DNA of 64,000 nucleotides, taken from an uncultured bacterium. GTDB taxonomy: Bacteria; Calescibacteriota; Calescibacteriia; Calescibacteriales; Calescibacteriaceae. The notes under the pieces were generated by a model. It searched no databases, had not been told where the DNA came from, and saw only the letters and a list, made by a program, of their open reading frames with translations. Location: positions 52,876 to 116,875 of the forward strand of contig CALHPK010000007.1 in assembly GCA_938036315.1 (NCBI GenBank), written 5' to 3'. The position numbers and the translations under genes are program-made. Below are positions 44,283 to 53,363 of this stretch, piece by piece (within the stretch, counting starts at the first letter, position 1; each line of letters begins with the position of its first letter).

Positions 44283-45587
44283 ATGAGCCTTCTCCAGAGA
44301 TTGAAAAGCATCTTTATTGTAAACATGGGGATACTATCTTCGTCGGTTTTATCGCTCATAGTCCATATATATTTTGCAAAGGAGTATGGTATAACAAAGT
44401 TAGCGGATGCCTTTTTCATGGCTTTTAGTATTGTGGAAACTTTTTCGAAGATTTTGTTTATCAGCCAATTTTCTCAGGTATTTTTGACCATGTTTTGGGA
44501 TGAATACTTAAAAAATAAGGAATGTGGATGGAGATTCTTGGGAAGTGTATATTTTACTCTTGTTTTTTTGTGCCTTATATTTACTCTTTTATCAGTCCTA
44601 TTTGGTGATTTTGTAGTTAAGATCTTTGCTCCAGGTTTCGCTCCAGATACGTTAAGATATTCTGCAAAGATTCTTTATATTTTGTTTCCCTATTTGTTTT
44701 TTAATATGTTTTATATCCTAAATGAAAGTGTTGTTAATAAATTTGGGAATTTCCCGCTATCTTCAGCTACAAATGTGCTAAAACATCTTTCAGTTTTAGT
44801 GATTTTTGTCTTGCTTGATGATATTATTGGAGTATTTTCTATTGCCATAAGTTATCTTGTATCAGAAATAATGTCTTCGTTTATCCTTTTTATTTATATT
44901 GTGAAAGGGGGGTTTAGGGTAAAAAGTATAGTTAAGCCAGATTGTGTTCTCATTAAAGCTTACTTTAACAATTTGAAGCCCTTTATAATTAGTAATCTTT
45001 CTGTGTTTGTTGTTGGTCTTTCGTATAAAGTTGCTGTTTCTTTTCTTTCTCCGGGGGCTATGTCAATACTTAGCTATTCCAGGAAAATCTACAATATGCT
45101 TGCTAATTTTTCTTGGGCCGGTATGGGAAAAGTTATATATCCTGAATTTGTGGAATTCAAAAGGGGAGGAAAAAAACTTAAAGAAATTATTTTATTTTCA
45201 GTGAGATTTTCAGCTATATTTGGAATAATTTTTCTGTTGGTATTTTCAATATGGGGAGGTGAAATCTTGAAGATTGTTTTTTTGAGGGGGAAGATGACAG
45301 AGGAGGATATAAGCGAGATTGTGAAAGTTCTGGTAATTTACCTTCTTTCCTTTGTTCCAGACGGAATATCCAATGTTTTGGGGCAGTTATTTATATCTTT
45401 AGGTAAGGTGAGAATTACTGCGTACGTAGGTCTGATTTCTGCTGTTTTACATTCAGTTTTATATATTATAATGTCAAAGCTATATGGTTATTATGGAATA
45501 GCTATATCACCGCTTCTTGTTTTATTTGTTATACTTGCAATATATGTGGCAAATTTGAAGAAAATTGAATTAGGCGATAAGCATTAG
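44283..45587 (+). CDS. MurJ/MviN-like polysaccharide flippase
   Basis: A 434-residue protein with about 12-14 hydrophobic helices of the MVF group of the MOP superfamily: it opens with SSSVLSLIVHIYFAKEYGI and the following TKLADAFFMAFSIVE. The ending is short compared with MurJ (about 510 residues). In this glycan cluster it most likely flips a lipid-linked oligosaccharide across the inner membrane. Gene order places it between two glycosyltransferases. Confidence 0.85.
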   Translation: MSLLQRLKSIFIVNMGILSSSVLSLIVHIYFAKEYGITKLADAFFMAFSIVETFSKILFISQFSQVFLTMFWDEYLKNKECGWRFLGSVYFTLVFLCLIFTLLSVLFGDFVVKIFAPGFAPDTLRYSAKILYILFPYLFFNMFYILNESVVNKFGNFPLSSATNVLKHLSVLVIFVLLDDIIGVFSIAISYLVSEIMSSFILFIYIVKGGFRVKSIVKPDCVLIKAYFNNLKPFIISNLSVFVVGLSYKVAVSFLSPGAMSILSYSRKIYNMLANFSWAGMGKVIYPEFVEFKRGGKKLKEIILFSVRFSAIFGIIFLLVFSIWGGEILKIVFLRGKMTEEDISEIVKVLVIYLLSFVPDGISNVLGQLFISLGKVRITAYVGLISAVLHSVLYIIMSKLYGYYGIAISPLLVLFVILAIYVANLKKIELGDKH

Positions 45588-45589
45588 TA

Positions 45590-46732
45590 ATGAAGATAGG
45601 AATCAACATAAGATATTTAGAAAGAGATGTATTTACTGGAATAGAAAATTACATTTTGAACCTAGTTCTGAATTTGAATGCAGTAGACAAAGAAAATGAA
45701 TACGTGTTATTTTGTGGGGATAAGAAAAAGCTCCCAGGAGAGTTTTTAGCCTTGAACAAAAATTTTAGATTACATGTATCGAAGTTCCCAACAAGCAGTC
45801 GAGTGCTAAGACTGATTTGGGATAATGTATATTTGATGTATGCTATTTTGAAAGAAAGGATTGATGTTTTTCACGCGCCATTCGTTGCGCCAATGCTCAA
45901 AGTTTGTCCAACAGTCCTCACCGTACACGATCTTGCTTACCTATATTTCCCGGATAGCTATACTTATACTTACAAGCTTTTTCTTAAAGTTTTTTTGACA
46001 AGAAGCATAAAAATAGCTGATAAAATTATAGCGGTTTCAAACAATACAAAGTCAGATGTAGTTAAGCATTTTGGAGTGCCAGAATCGAAGATTGAAGTGA
46101 TATATGAGTCAGCTGATGTTTTTTTCAAAGTTGATAAATCAAAAGTACACGAAGTTAGAGAAAAATATGGTATAAATAAAGATTTTATCTTGGGTTTAGG
46201 ACTTATTAGCCCAAGAAAAAATTTTTCTACGCTTTTGAAAGCATTTAAGAAACTTTTACACAAAGGGGTGGATGTTCAGTTAGTGATTGTCGGAGGTAAA
46301 GGATGGTTATATAACCAAGTTCTAAAATTGGTGTCAGATCTTAATATCGGCAGTAAAGTTGTGTTTACGGGGTATGTTCCAAAGGAGGATTTGTTATATC
46401 TTTATAACTGTGCAAAGATGTTTGTCTATCCTTCTTTATATGAAGGTTTTGGGATTCCCATATTAGAAGCGATGGCGTGTGGCTGTCCAGTGATAGCTTC
46501 CAATACATCTTCTATTCCAGAAGTCTGTGGAGATGCGGCAATTCTTGTAAATCCTTTAGATGTAGATGAAATATGTGAAAGAATGTTGACCTTGCTTAAA
46601 GATGTGTCTTTAAGAGAAAGCTTGATAGAGAGAGGATTGAGGCAAGCGAGCAAATTTTCATGGATTAAAACAGCTGAAAGGACAATGGAACTCTACAAAA
46701 ATGTTTATAGAGAAAATAAATCTTTTATTTGA
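45590..46732 (+). CDS. GT4-type glycosyltransferase
   Basis: A 380-residue GT-B enzyme. The N-terminal half has DVFHAPFVAPML, then TVLTVHDLAYLYFPDSYT. The C-terminal donor domain has LGLISPRKNFSTLLKAF and SLYEGFGIPILEAMACGCPV, with the EX7E glutamates. It is similar to mannosyl- and rhamnosyl-type transferases, but the donor cannot be named. The start is only two bases after the flippase stop, so translation is coupled. Confidence 0.88.
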   Translation: MKIGINIRYLERDVFTGIENYILNLVLNLNAVDKENEYVLFCGDKKKLPGEFLALNKNFRLHVSKFPTSSRVLRLIWDNVYLMYAILKERIDVFHAPFVAPMLKVCPTVLTVHDLAYLYFPDSYTYTYKLFLKVFLTRSIKIADKIIAVSNNTKSDVVKHFGVPESKIEVIYESADVFFKVDKSKVHEVREKYGINKDFILGLGLISPRKNFSTLLKAFKKLLHKGVDVQLVIVGGKGWLYNQVLKLVSDLNIGSKVVFTGYVPKEDLLYLYNCAKMFVYPSLYEGFGIPILEAMACGCPVIASNTSSIPEVCGDAAILVNPLDVDEICERMLTLLKDVSLRESLIERGLRQASKFSWIKTAERTMELYKNVYRENKSFI

Positions 46733-46738
46733 ATCGCT

Positions 46739-47647
46739 ATGAAGCTAAGATGTATAGCATGCGGTTCGGAATATTGCGGGAAAATTTTTGATTGGCGATC
46801 AGGGATATCTCTTTATGAATGTAGAGAGTGCGAAGTTCAGTTTTTTCATCCCGTGAAGCATCCAACTTCCAAATATTACGAAGAATCAGAAACTTATATC
46901 TTTCCTAATATCTCGCCAGAATTAGGGTGGGAGCACAAACAGTTCTTCAAGGATGAGTTTTTTACAGATCCGAGAGGGAGGAGACTTTTAGATATTGGTT
47001 GTGGTAATGGTAAGTTTCTTTATGAAGCATCAAAGATTGGCTATGATGTATATGGCATTGACATAAATAGAAATTCTGTAAGGTATGCTCATGAAAAGTT
47101 CGGATTGAAGAATGTGTTTTGTTCAACATTGGAGGATTATATTAAGTCAAACCCCGGAAGGTTTGATGTGATAACATTTTTTGAGGTCCTGGAACATCTT
47201 GATAATCCTAAAGAGTTTATAGATCAGGTGAAAATGCTTGAGAGTAAGTATATTGTTTTGAGTGTTCCGAATAGAGATAGGACATTTGATTACCTTGGTG
47301 AGGGAGATTTTCCTCCGAACCATCTGACAAGGTGGAGTGTTTCATCAGTAGTTAAGTTGCTATCAAGAAATGGGATAGGGGTTCAGAAGATAGTTATAAA
47401 GCCGTTAAGGTATGATGATATTTCAAACTGGCTTGGGCAGAGGATAAAATTCGGAATTATTACTAAAAGGATAGCAAGGGCGAGGGAATCATGCGCTACT
47501 GTTGATGAGATTTCTCAGCAAATTTCATCTATGTTCAGGTTGAAGAAAGCTATATTTGATATGATTGGATTTGCATTGCAAATTTTGTTTTTTCCATTTA
47601 AGCTAAAAGGTTCGAATATGTATATAAAAGCTGTTGTGGAGCGTTAA
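46739..47647 (+). CDS. Methyltransferase with N-terminal zinc-binding segment
   Basis: A 302-residue protein. The first 40 residues have two Cys pairs (CIACGS, then CREC), followed by FFHPVKHPTSKYYEES. The SAM domain has LDIGCGNGKF, GIDINRNSVRYAHEKFG and FFEVLEHLDNPKEFIDQV. It is the same layout as the gene at 41901, and the two may be paralogues that modify sugars of the same glycan. It closes the 42946-47647 run and is convergent with the helicase gene. Confidence 0.82.
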   Translation: MKLRCIACGSEYCGKIFDWRSGISLYECRECEVQFFHPVKHPTSKYYEESETYIFPNISPELGWEHKQFFKDEFFTDPRGRRLLDIGCGNGKFLYEASKIGYDVYGIDINRNSVRYAHEKFGLKNVFCSTLEDYIKSNPGRFDVITFFEVLEHLDNPKEFIDQVKMLESKYIVLSVPNRDRTFDYLGEGDFPPNHLTRWSVSSVVKLLSRNGIGVQKIVIKPLRYDDISNWLGQRIKFGIITKRIARARESCATVDEISQQISSMFRLKKAIFDMIGFALQILFFPFKLKGSNMYIKAVVER

Positions 47648-47686
47648 GTGTTTGGTTTGTATATCTATATTCTATTATTCATTATT

Positions 47687-50320
47687 CTATATATCTATAA
47701 AATCACTAATTGGGGATCTGTAAATTTTTCTTATCGCCTCTTCAGCTATGTGTTTAAAGTTGTATATGGTTGAGATCTGCCGTAAAACTTCAGTGGTCTG
47801 GATTACCATCCTTGCGAGATCTCCGGGTTCGATCTCTGTTTCTTGTTCCACATAATCTATCTCATATCCTTTTGCCCATAAAAGTGTTGCATAATATATT
47901 CTTCCATCGAGAAATTTTAACCTTTTACTTTTCCAAATTTCAACAGGTTTGACCTTTGGGGATATTCCATAGTGTATTTCAAGGTTATATATTTGTTCGA
48001 ATAGTTTTTCTATGCCTTTTGGGGAAGGTCTGAAAGGTGGTTTAGGTTCTGAGAGAATAAGGGCTACTGTTGCGGCTAAATCCTCTGGTGTCTGGCCAAT
48101 AAGGTTTTTTGAGATTATCTCAAAGATATATATAGATCTTGGGTTCTTAAGTTTGGATGCCTCCCAGCCTTTTTCAGTAAGTACATAAGCTTGATTGAGG
48201 TAACTAAGTTCACGTAGAAATTTCAATGTTCCCCAAAATTCCTTTTCAAGCTTATCTGGATTTTCTCTTTCTATTTTCTGCATTTTGAGATTCAATTTTT
48301 CAAGCTCGCTGACAAGCTTTGAGCAATTTTCATAAACAGAGCAGTCCACACAAGGAAGATTTTCAAGTTCTTTCTGCCTATTTGCATTTTTACTCTTCAG
48401 GTTTTCATTTATTCTTTCTAGGTTATTGATTACGTTTCTGATTTTATCTTTTAGAGCATATAAATTTGGGTAGCTTTTGCTAAAATGACATAATATCCTA
48501 CTTTTAACAAATTTTATGTCGTAAAGTATAGGGATATCCTCAATCGTAAAGATATGCCTTATTCTGTTTTTGATTTCGGATTCTTTTAGGAATATAGTTT
48601 TTTCCAATGTGGTGAACGAGAAGAAATTTCCTTGAGGAATTAATATCCCAAATTTACCTTTCGTATCAATAGCGAAGCCCGATACAGATGTGATTTTGTT
48701 GTTGTTATTCAGCAACTGATCGGAAATGGTTTTCATCACTTTTATGACAGCAGAGATCTCAGAAATTTTTGTCTCGGTCTCCTCTAAATTCTTTTTGGTA
48801 TTCAGGAAAGAAATTTTTGTGTAGGGTGAGCAGTTTTTGGGCTTGATTTCGTTAAACTCTTCATTAAGTTTTTGAATTCTTTCTTCCAATTTTGCTTTTT
48901 TCTCCTTCCAATTTGCTACAGTTTGAGATATCTCAAAATATTTCAGACTTTTTCTTATCAGCTGTATACATTCTGAAGGTTCGACTTTTTTCAGAAGGTT
49001 CAGGACAAGATGTGGAGTTATATAGAAATTGGATGTTATTTTTTCTACCTCTCCAAATAATTTTTGAACTTCCTCCCGGCTGATAGGAGCAGATATGAAT
49101 ACATAGCCGATCTCATCTTTGCCTCTTCTTCCAGCTCTTCCTGCCATCTGCATTATCTCCCCGGGAGTTAGTAGTCTTTCGTGTTTCCCATCAAATGTGA
49201 ATTTTGAGGCGATGACAACAGATTTTGCTGGTACATCTATACCAGATGCAAGAGTTTTTGTTGAGAAAATGAATTTTGCGAGGCCGTATTTTAGGGCATC
49301 TTCGAATAGGATTTTAAGGGCTGGAAGGAGTCCGGCATGATGTGGAGCAACTCCAGATTCGATGAAATTTGATACCAGAGGATTACCCTTTATATATGGG
49401 AAAAGTTCAAGGTATGCCGAGCAGAACTCTGCTCGTTTCTTCACTTCATAAGGATCCTCTTTTATTTTTATCTTCCTCTGCTTTATCAGATTTTTTACTT
49501 CAAGAGCTAAGTTTTCACATTCTTTGCGAGAAGAGAAGAAAAATATAGCAGGTGTAAGATCTTGCTCTGCCAGAATTTCTATGGAGCGAGTTATGGAAAA
49601 TTCAGATGAGTTTTCATAAATTTCTTTGTATTCAATTTTTGTCGCAAGATTCGAATAATCTCCTTTAAAGAGTGGTTTCAGATTTTTTCCGATGGAGTAC
49701 CAGAGTAGAGGTATGGGTCTTTCCACTTTGTAGACAATTTTAATCTCTTTTTCTCTGACTGAACTCAACCATAGAGCAATTTCTTCTACATTAGGGAAAG
49801 TGGCGGATAGAAAGAGTAGCTGAGAAGTTTTAGGGGCAAAGATTATGGCCTCTTCCCATGTGACTCCTCTTTCCTGATCTTTGAGCCAGTGTGCTTCGTC
49901 AAATACTATAAGATCTACGTGTGGTGAGCTTTCGAGTCCCTCATCAATTAGGATATTCCTAAATATTTCGGTGGTTCCGACCAGTATTGGGGCTGTTGAA
50001 TTTTCTTTTCTGTCACCTGTTAGTATTCCTACATTTTCCTTCCCGAAAAGTCCCTTGAAGTCTCTGTATTTATCATTGGAGAGGGCCTTCAGTGGGGAGG
50101 CATACCAGACTTTACCTTTTCGGTTTAAAATTTCTTTTATTCTGTATTCGGCTATTAAAGTTTTCCCTGAGCCTGTGGGAGCGGATACGAGGACATCACA
50201 GCCTTGCTCAAGATAGAGTATTGCATTTTTTTGGAATTCATCGAGTTTGATATTTCTTTCGATTTCCAGTTCGGTTAGTTTCTGCTCAGTAGAGGGTTGG
50301 GGAAGTGGAAGAGTGGGCAT
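47687..50320 (-). CDS. Ski2-like DEAH-box helicase
   Basis: An 877-residue superfamily 2 helicase. Walker A lies in SAPTGSGKTLIAEY near residue 45, motif II is VFDEAHW near residue 140, and motif VI is QMAGRAGRRG near residue 395. A long charged middle follows, with a four-Cys element (CVDCSVYENC) and a C-terminal helical domain (about 720-877) similar to the DSHCT domain of Ski2/Mtr4 helicases. It should unwind RNA, perhaps for decay; DNA cannot be ruled out. Such enzymes are less common in bacteria. It begins 9 bases from tRNA-Ser. Confidence 0.85.
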   Translation of the reverse strand: MPTLPLPQPSTEQKLTELEIERNIKLDEFQKNAILYLEQGCDVLVSAPTGSGKTLIAEYRIKEILNRKGKVWYASPLKALSNDKYRDFKGLFGKENVGILTGDRKENSTAPILVGTTEIFRNILIDEGLESSPHVDLIVFDEAHWLKDQERGVTWEEAIIFAPKTSQLLFLSATFPNVEEIALWLSSVREKEIKIVYKVERPIPLLWYSIGKNLKPLFKGDYSNLATKIEYKEIYENSSEFSITRSIEILAEQDLTPAIFFFSSRKECENLALEVKNLIKQRKIKIKEDPYEVKKRAEFCSAYLELFPYIKGNPLVSNFIESGVAPHHAGLLPALKILFEDALKYGLAKFIFSTKTLASGIDVPAKSVVIASKFTFDGKHERLLTPGEIMQMAGRAGRRGKDEIGYVFISAPISREEVQKLFGEVEKITSNFYITPHLVLNLLKKVEPSECIQLIRKSLKYFEISQTVANWKEKKAKLEERIQKLNEEFNEIKPKNCSPYTKISFLNTKKNLEETETKISEISAVIKVMKTISDQLLNNNNKITSVSGFAIDTKGKFGILIPQGNFFSFTTLEKTIFLKESEIKNRIRHIFTIEDIPILYDIKFVKSRILCHFSKSYPNLYALKDKIRNVINNLERINENLKSKNANRQKELENLPCVDCSVYENCSKLVSELEKLNLKMQKIERENPDKLEKEFWGTLKFLRELSYLNQAYVLTEKGWEASKLKNPRSIYIFEIISKNLIGQTPEDLAATVALILSEPKPPFRPSPKGIEKLFEQIYNLEIHYGISPKVKPVEIWKSKRLKFLDGRIYYATLLWAKGYEIDYVEQETEIEPGDLARMVIQTTEVLRQISTIYNFKHIAEEAIRKIYRSPISDFIDI

Positions 50321-50329
50321 AAAATGTGA

Positions 50330-50421
50330 TGGCGGAGGGGACGGGATTTGAACCCGTGCGCCCTGTTTTTCAGGGCACGTGGTTTCCAGCCACGCTCCTT
50401 GGACCGCTCGGACACCCCTCC
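50330..50421 (-). tRNA. tRNA-Ser (GGA anticodon)
   Basis: A 92-base cloverleaf including an encoded CCA. The acceptor stem GGAGGGG pairs with CCCCTCC, the anticodon loop is CTGGAAA, and the T loop is GTTCAAATC-type. A long variable arm of class II type is visible (TGCCCTG/CAGGGC-like hairpin). The discriminator is G, as expected for serine. It lies five bases from tRNA-Gln, in the same direction. Confidence 0.95.
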
Positions 50422-50426
50422 AAAAG

Positions 50427-50498
50427 CTGGGGGGCGAGGACTCGAACCTCGACCCTCGGATCCAGAGTCCGATGTTCTGCCAATTAAACTACCCCCCA
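50427..50498 (-). tRNA. tRNA-Gln (CTG anticodon)
   Basis: A 72-base cloverleaf. The acceptor TGGGGGG pairs with CCCCCCA, the anticodon arm TCGGA-CTCTGGA-TCCGA gives anticodon CTG, and the T arm carries GGTTCGAGTCC. The discriminator is G. CCA is not encoded, unlike the neighbouring tRNA-Ser. It is transcribed first, followed by tRNA-Ser. Confidence 0.95.
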
Positions 50499-50547
50499 AC
50501 CTTACACAATTTTAATCTTTTTCACTCAATAAGCTGAATTTACCGAA

Positions 50548-52722
50548 TCACATCGTTAAATTTATCCCAAGCTTATCCGAGCTGAAGCGAGATATGACCT
50601 GAATCGTCTTGGGTGTAAGAGATGGGAAAATGGATTTATACTTTTCTGCCTTCTGTATTTCCACCCCCTTGCCGGTCTTCCCGTATATATAGTCCATATA
50701 AAAGATAATCACAGCAAATTTTTTATATGGGTCGAGCTTTTCGAAAAATTCACGGCGAATTCCCACACTTTGGACTATCTCCTCAGAAATCTGAGGATCA
50801 ACGGAGGAGAAAGCAGAGTATATCTCATCTAGCACTGGTTGTGGGATTCCGAGCTTTTTCAAGTTAGCGGGGTTTATATTATACAGCATAAGTAGGGCTT
50901 CATTATATCGCTGTTTTGCTTCTTTATCTGCCGGATTCTTAGAGATGTAGTCATCCATAATTCTTTTGGCAAGTGAATAATTCCCCCTTTTAAAGAGAAA
51001 ATCTATGTAGTACTGTAGGTTTTGTGATTTTTCATTGCTATCTTTTGCTGTTTCATATGCTTTTTTGTACATTTCTTCAGCGGTTTTTTCATACCCTTTC
51101 TTGTTCTCATATATTTTGGCTATCTTAAGATATGCTCTGGGATTGTCAGGAGAAAACCTTACTGCCTTCTCATAAGCTGAGGCGATTTGCGATTCATCCT
51201 CTTGGAGCATTTCCAAAAGGCTTGCATATTTGAGCCAAGCTTCTCCATTCTGCTTGAATTCAGAGTCAAGGGTGAACAATTTCTCAAAGAATCCCTTTGC
51301 TTTTTTCATATCAGATTTATTTTCTGGATTTGAGAAAAGTTGAGCAAGAAGATAGTATGCTTCCGCATTGAATGGGTCTTCTTTAGTGGCGTCTTCTAAA
51401 ACCTTAGTGGCTTCTGCTATTCTACCGAGTTGGAAGTATATTTCTCCAAGAAGTGTCAGGTACTTTGCGAAAAGTTTTTGCAGATTCCTGTCGTATTTGA
51501 TCTCTTCAGATCTTGCTATCATATCGACAGCTCTTTTTGCGGGTTCTGATGCCTGGTCCCATTTTTGAAGGTATTTCAGGGCAAGAGCTCTTTTGTAAAA
51601 GAGAGTATGATCTGCCGATTCGCCCGCAAGGTCTATTGCTCTTCTGAGAGCTTCATCTGATAGTTCATATTTTTTCATAAGTGCGTAAGCATCGGCTAAT
51701 TTGGCATAGACAGCCGGAGTTTCCGAATATCTCAGAGCAGTCCTATACACTTCGGCAGCATCTTCATATCTTTTCTCATCTATGTAGATATCTCCTATTG
51801 ATATGTAAGGATCAGCAAAATCTGGTTTTATCTCAACTGCTTTTCTAAATTTATCGAGAGCTTTGATACTTTGTCCCCTTTTCAGTAGACCCACACCTTC
51901 TTCATAAAGTTGTAAGGATAGGCAGAATTGTCCGAGAATTCTTCCTCTTTTTATTATATCCTCAGGAAGACAGAAATATGTTGATATGGTATCTACTTCT
52001 CCTTTATCTGAGCAGTCGCGGGAGTTGATTTTTTTCTCTATCTCCCCCATTCTCTTTCTCATTCTATCCACAAATTCGTAATACATATCGCTAACATCAG
52101 ATAGTGCTATTTCTTGAAGATCGGCTTGTAGAGAGTTTACCTTATTTCGTGCTGAAGAGTATACATTACAGAATGATTTATCATCTGCTTTTGTGAGACT
52201 ATCTCTTATGTCTAAGTATGTGATGAGCTGTTCCGATAATTTTGGAGATACGGAGAATTTTACAACGCACATAAAGTCATAACCATCTTTATTTATATCT
52301 CCTTCGGAGCATATTGTTTTCCTTATATTTTTAAGGTTGTCAGATATTATCTTTTGCTCAAACATAAGAAGTTTATCTGATTTTGATTTTATGCTAATGA
52401 AATTAGAAAAATCATCAATGTCGAACTCAAGTTTTGTGGAGAAATTTCCAGATTTTGAGATTTTAGCTTTCTGAGTTCGTGATTCCACTAGGTTCCCTTC
52501 TTTAGATGTAATCTCGGCTTTGCATTCTATATCTGTTTTAGTGAGGATTGGGAGTAATCTTTGATAATCTGATTCAGATATGTCAGCTGGTCTTTGGATA
52601 TTTCCAGTGACTTCAAAAACTACTCTCTTCGGACCACCGCAACCTACTATCGATAAACCAATGGAAGCAAGCAAAACAGAGAAAACTGCCTTTTTTGTCA
52701 CCTTAATTTTTTTCAGATTCAT
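50548..52722 (-). CDS. TPR-repeat lipoprotein
   Basis: A 724-residue protein with a signal peptide and lipobox IVGC (Cys28). Residues about 30-270 are a beta-rich then helical region without recognisable motif. From about 270 to 640 there are about ten tetratricopeptide repeats, for example KALDKFRKAVEIKPDFADPY and AEVYRTALRYSETPAVYAKL. TPR lipoproteins usually serve as scaffolds for envelope or secretion assemblies. The partner is unknown. A GGGGGG ribosome site precedes the ATG. Confidence 0.85.
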   Translation of the reverse strand: MNLKKIKVTKKAVFSVLLASIGLSIVGCGGPKRVVFEVTGNIQRPADISESDYQRLLPILTKTDIECKAEITSKEGNLVESRTQKAKISKSGNFSTKLEFDIDDFSNFISIKSKSDKLLMFEQKIISDNLKNIRKTICSEGDINKDGYDFMCVVKFSVSPKLSEQLITYLDIRDSLTKADDKSFCNVYSSARNKVNSLQADLQEIALSDVSDMYYEFVDRMRKRMGEIEKKINSRDCSDKGEVDTISTYFCLPEDIIKRGRILGQFCLSLQLYEEGVGLLKRGQSIKALDKFRKAVEIKPDFADPYISIGDIYIDEKRYEDAAEVYRTALRYSETPAVYAKLADAYALMKKYELSDEALRRAIDLAGESADHTLFYKRALALKYLQKWDQASEPAKRAVDMIARSEEIKYDRNLQKLFAKYLTLLGEIYFQLGRIAEATKVLEDATKEDPFNAEAYYLLAQLFSNPENKSDMKKAKGFFEKLFTLDSEFKQNGEAWLKYASLLEMLQEDESQIASAYEKAVRFSPDNPRAYLKIAKIYENKKGYEKTAEEMYKKAYETAKDSNEKSQNLQYYIDFLFKRGNYSLAKRIMDDYISKNPADKEAKQRYNEALLMLYNINPANLKKLGIPQPVLDEIYSAFSSVDPQISEEIVQSVGIRREFFEKLDPYKKFAVIIFYMDYIYGKTGKGVEIQKAEKYKSIFPSLTPKTIQVISRFSSDKLGINLTM

Positions 52723-52898
52723 CTTATCAACCCCCCTTTTTTCGAAGTTTTGGTTTACTTTTATTTTATTTCATTTTATTTTTTAACAAACTAAGTAAAT
52801 ATTAATTTTTGTTTCTATTACGTATTTTAAACGTAGTAAAGATTTTTCAAACATATTAAAAAGTAATAAAGATATGTAGAAGATTAAATTTTTCTAAC

Positions 52899-53363
52899 TT
52901 AGTTAGATTGATTGTCTTGTGTTTTGGTGGGCAAGGACGGGGGTTGATTTTGATCAGAAACCAGAGTTGATAGTTCAGTAATAAAGTTTTTGATTTCATC
53001 TTTCAGTCTTTTCAGGAATTCTGGGGATAGGCCAGGGTCTTCAAATTCTCTGTAGATAACCTTTACCTGTGGTGGAGCGAAGAATAAGATTCTAGCAAGA
53101 ATCACTATATATTCGTATTGTGGGATTTTGGATGTATTGAGGGGTTTGGAATGAAGCTCAGAAGTATCTATTCCATCTTCGTTTAGTATTTGTATCACTT
53201 CGGAAGGGATAGTTCCTAATGGACGTACCCCCGCACTTTCTACTTCAAATTCTTTCAGATACTTTCTTGCATATGCTTCTGCTATAATGCTTCTGACAGC
53301 ATTACCAACGCAAAGAAATAGTATTCTTTTTTTCGGTTTTTCTCGGTTATCATTTTCATTCAT
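52899..53363 (-). CDS. Low-molecular-weight phosphotyrosine phosphatase-like protein
   Basis: A 154-residue protein with the P-loop FLCVGNAVRS (Cys-x5-Arg-Ser), which forms the phosphocysteine intermediate in this family. The late acidic DPGLSPE is in the expected place of the general acid (usually DP). It may dephosphorylate a tyrosine kinase of polysaccharide export or reduce arsenate (ArsC type). Its start overlaps the end of the large glycosyltransferase-like gene by 8 bases, so the two are coupled. Confidence 0.8.
   Translation of the reverse strand: MNENDNREKPKKRILFLCVGNAVRSIIAEAYARKYLKEFEVESAGVRPLGTIPSEVIQILNEDGIDTSELHSKPLNTSKIPQYEYIVILARILFFAPPQVKVIYREFEDPGLSPEFLKRLKDEIKNFITELSTLVSDQNQPPSLPTKTQDNQSN

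Noticed and set aside
50275..50499. 74-residue minus-strand frame
   Set aside because: It covers both tRNA genes, so it is a shadow of them.
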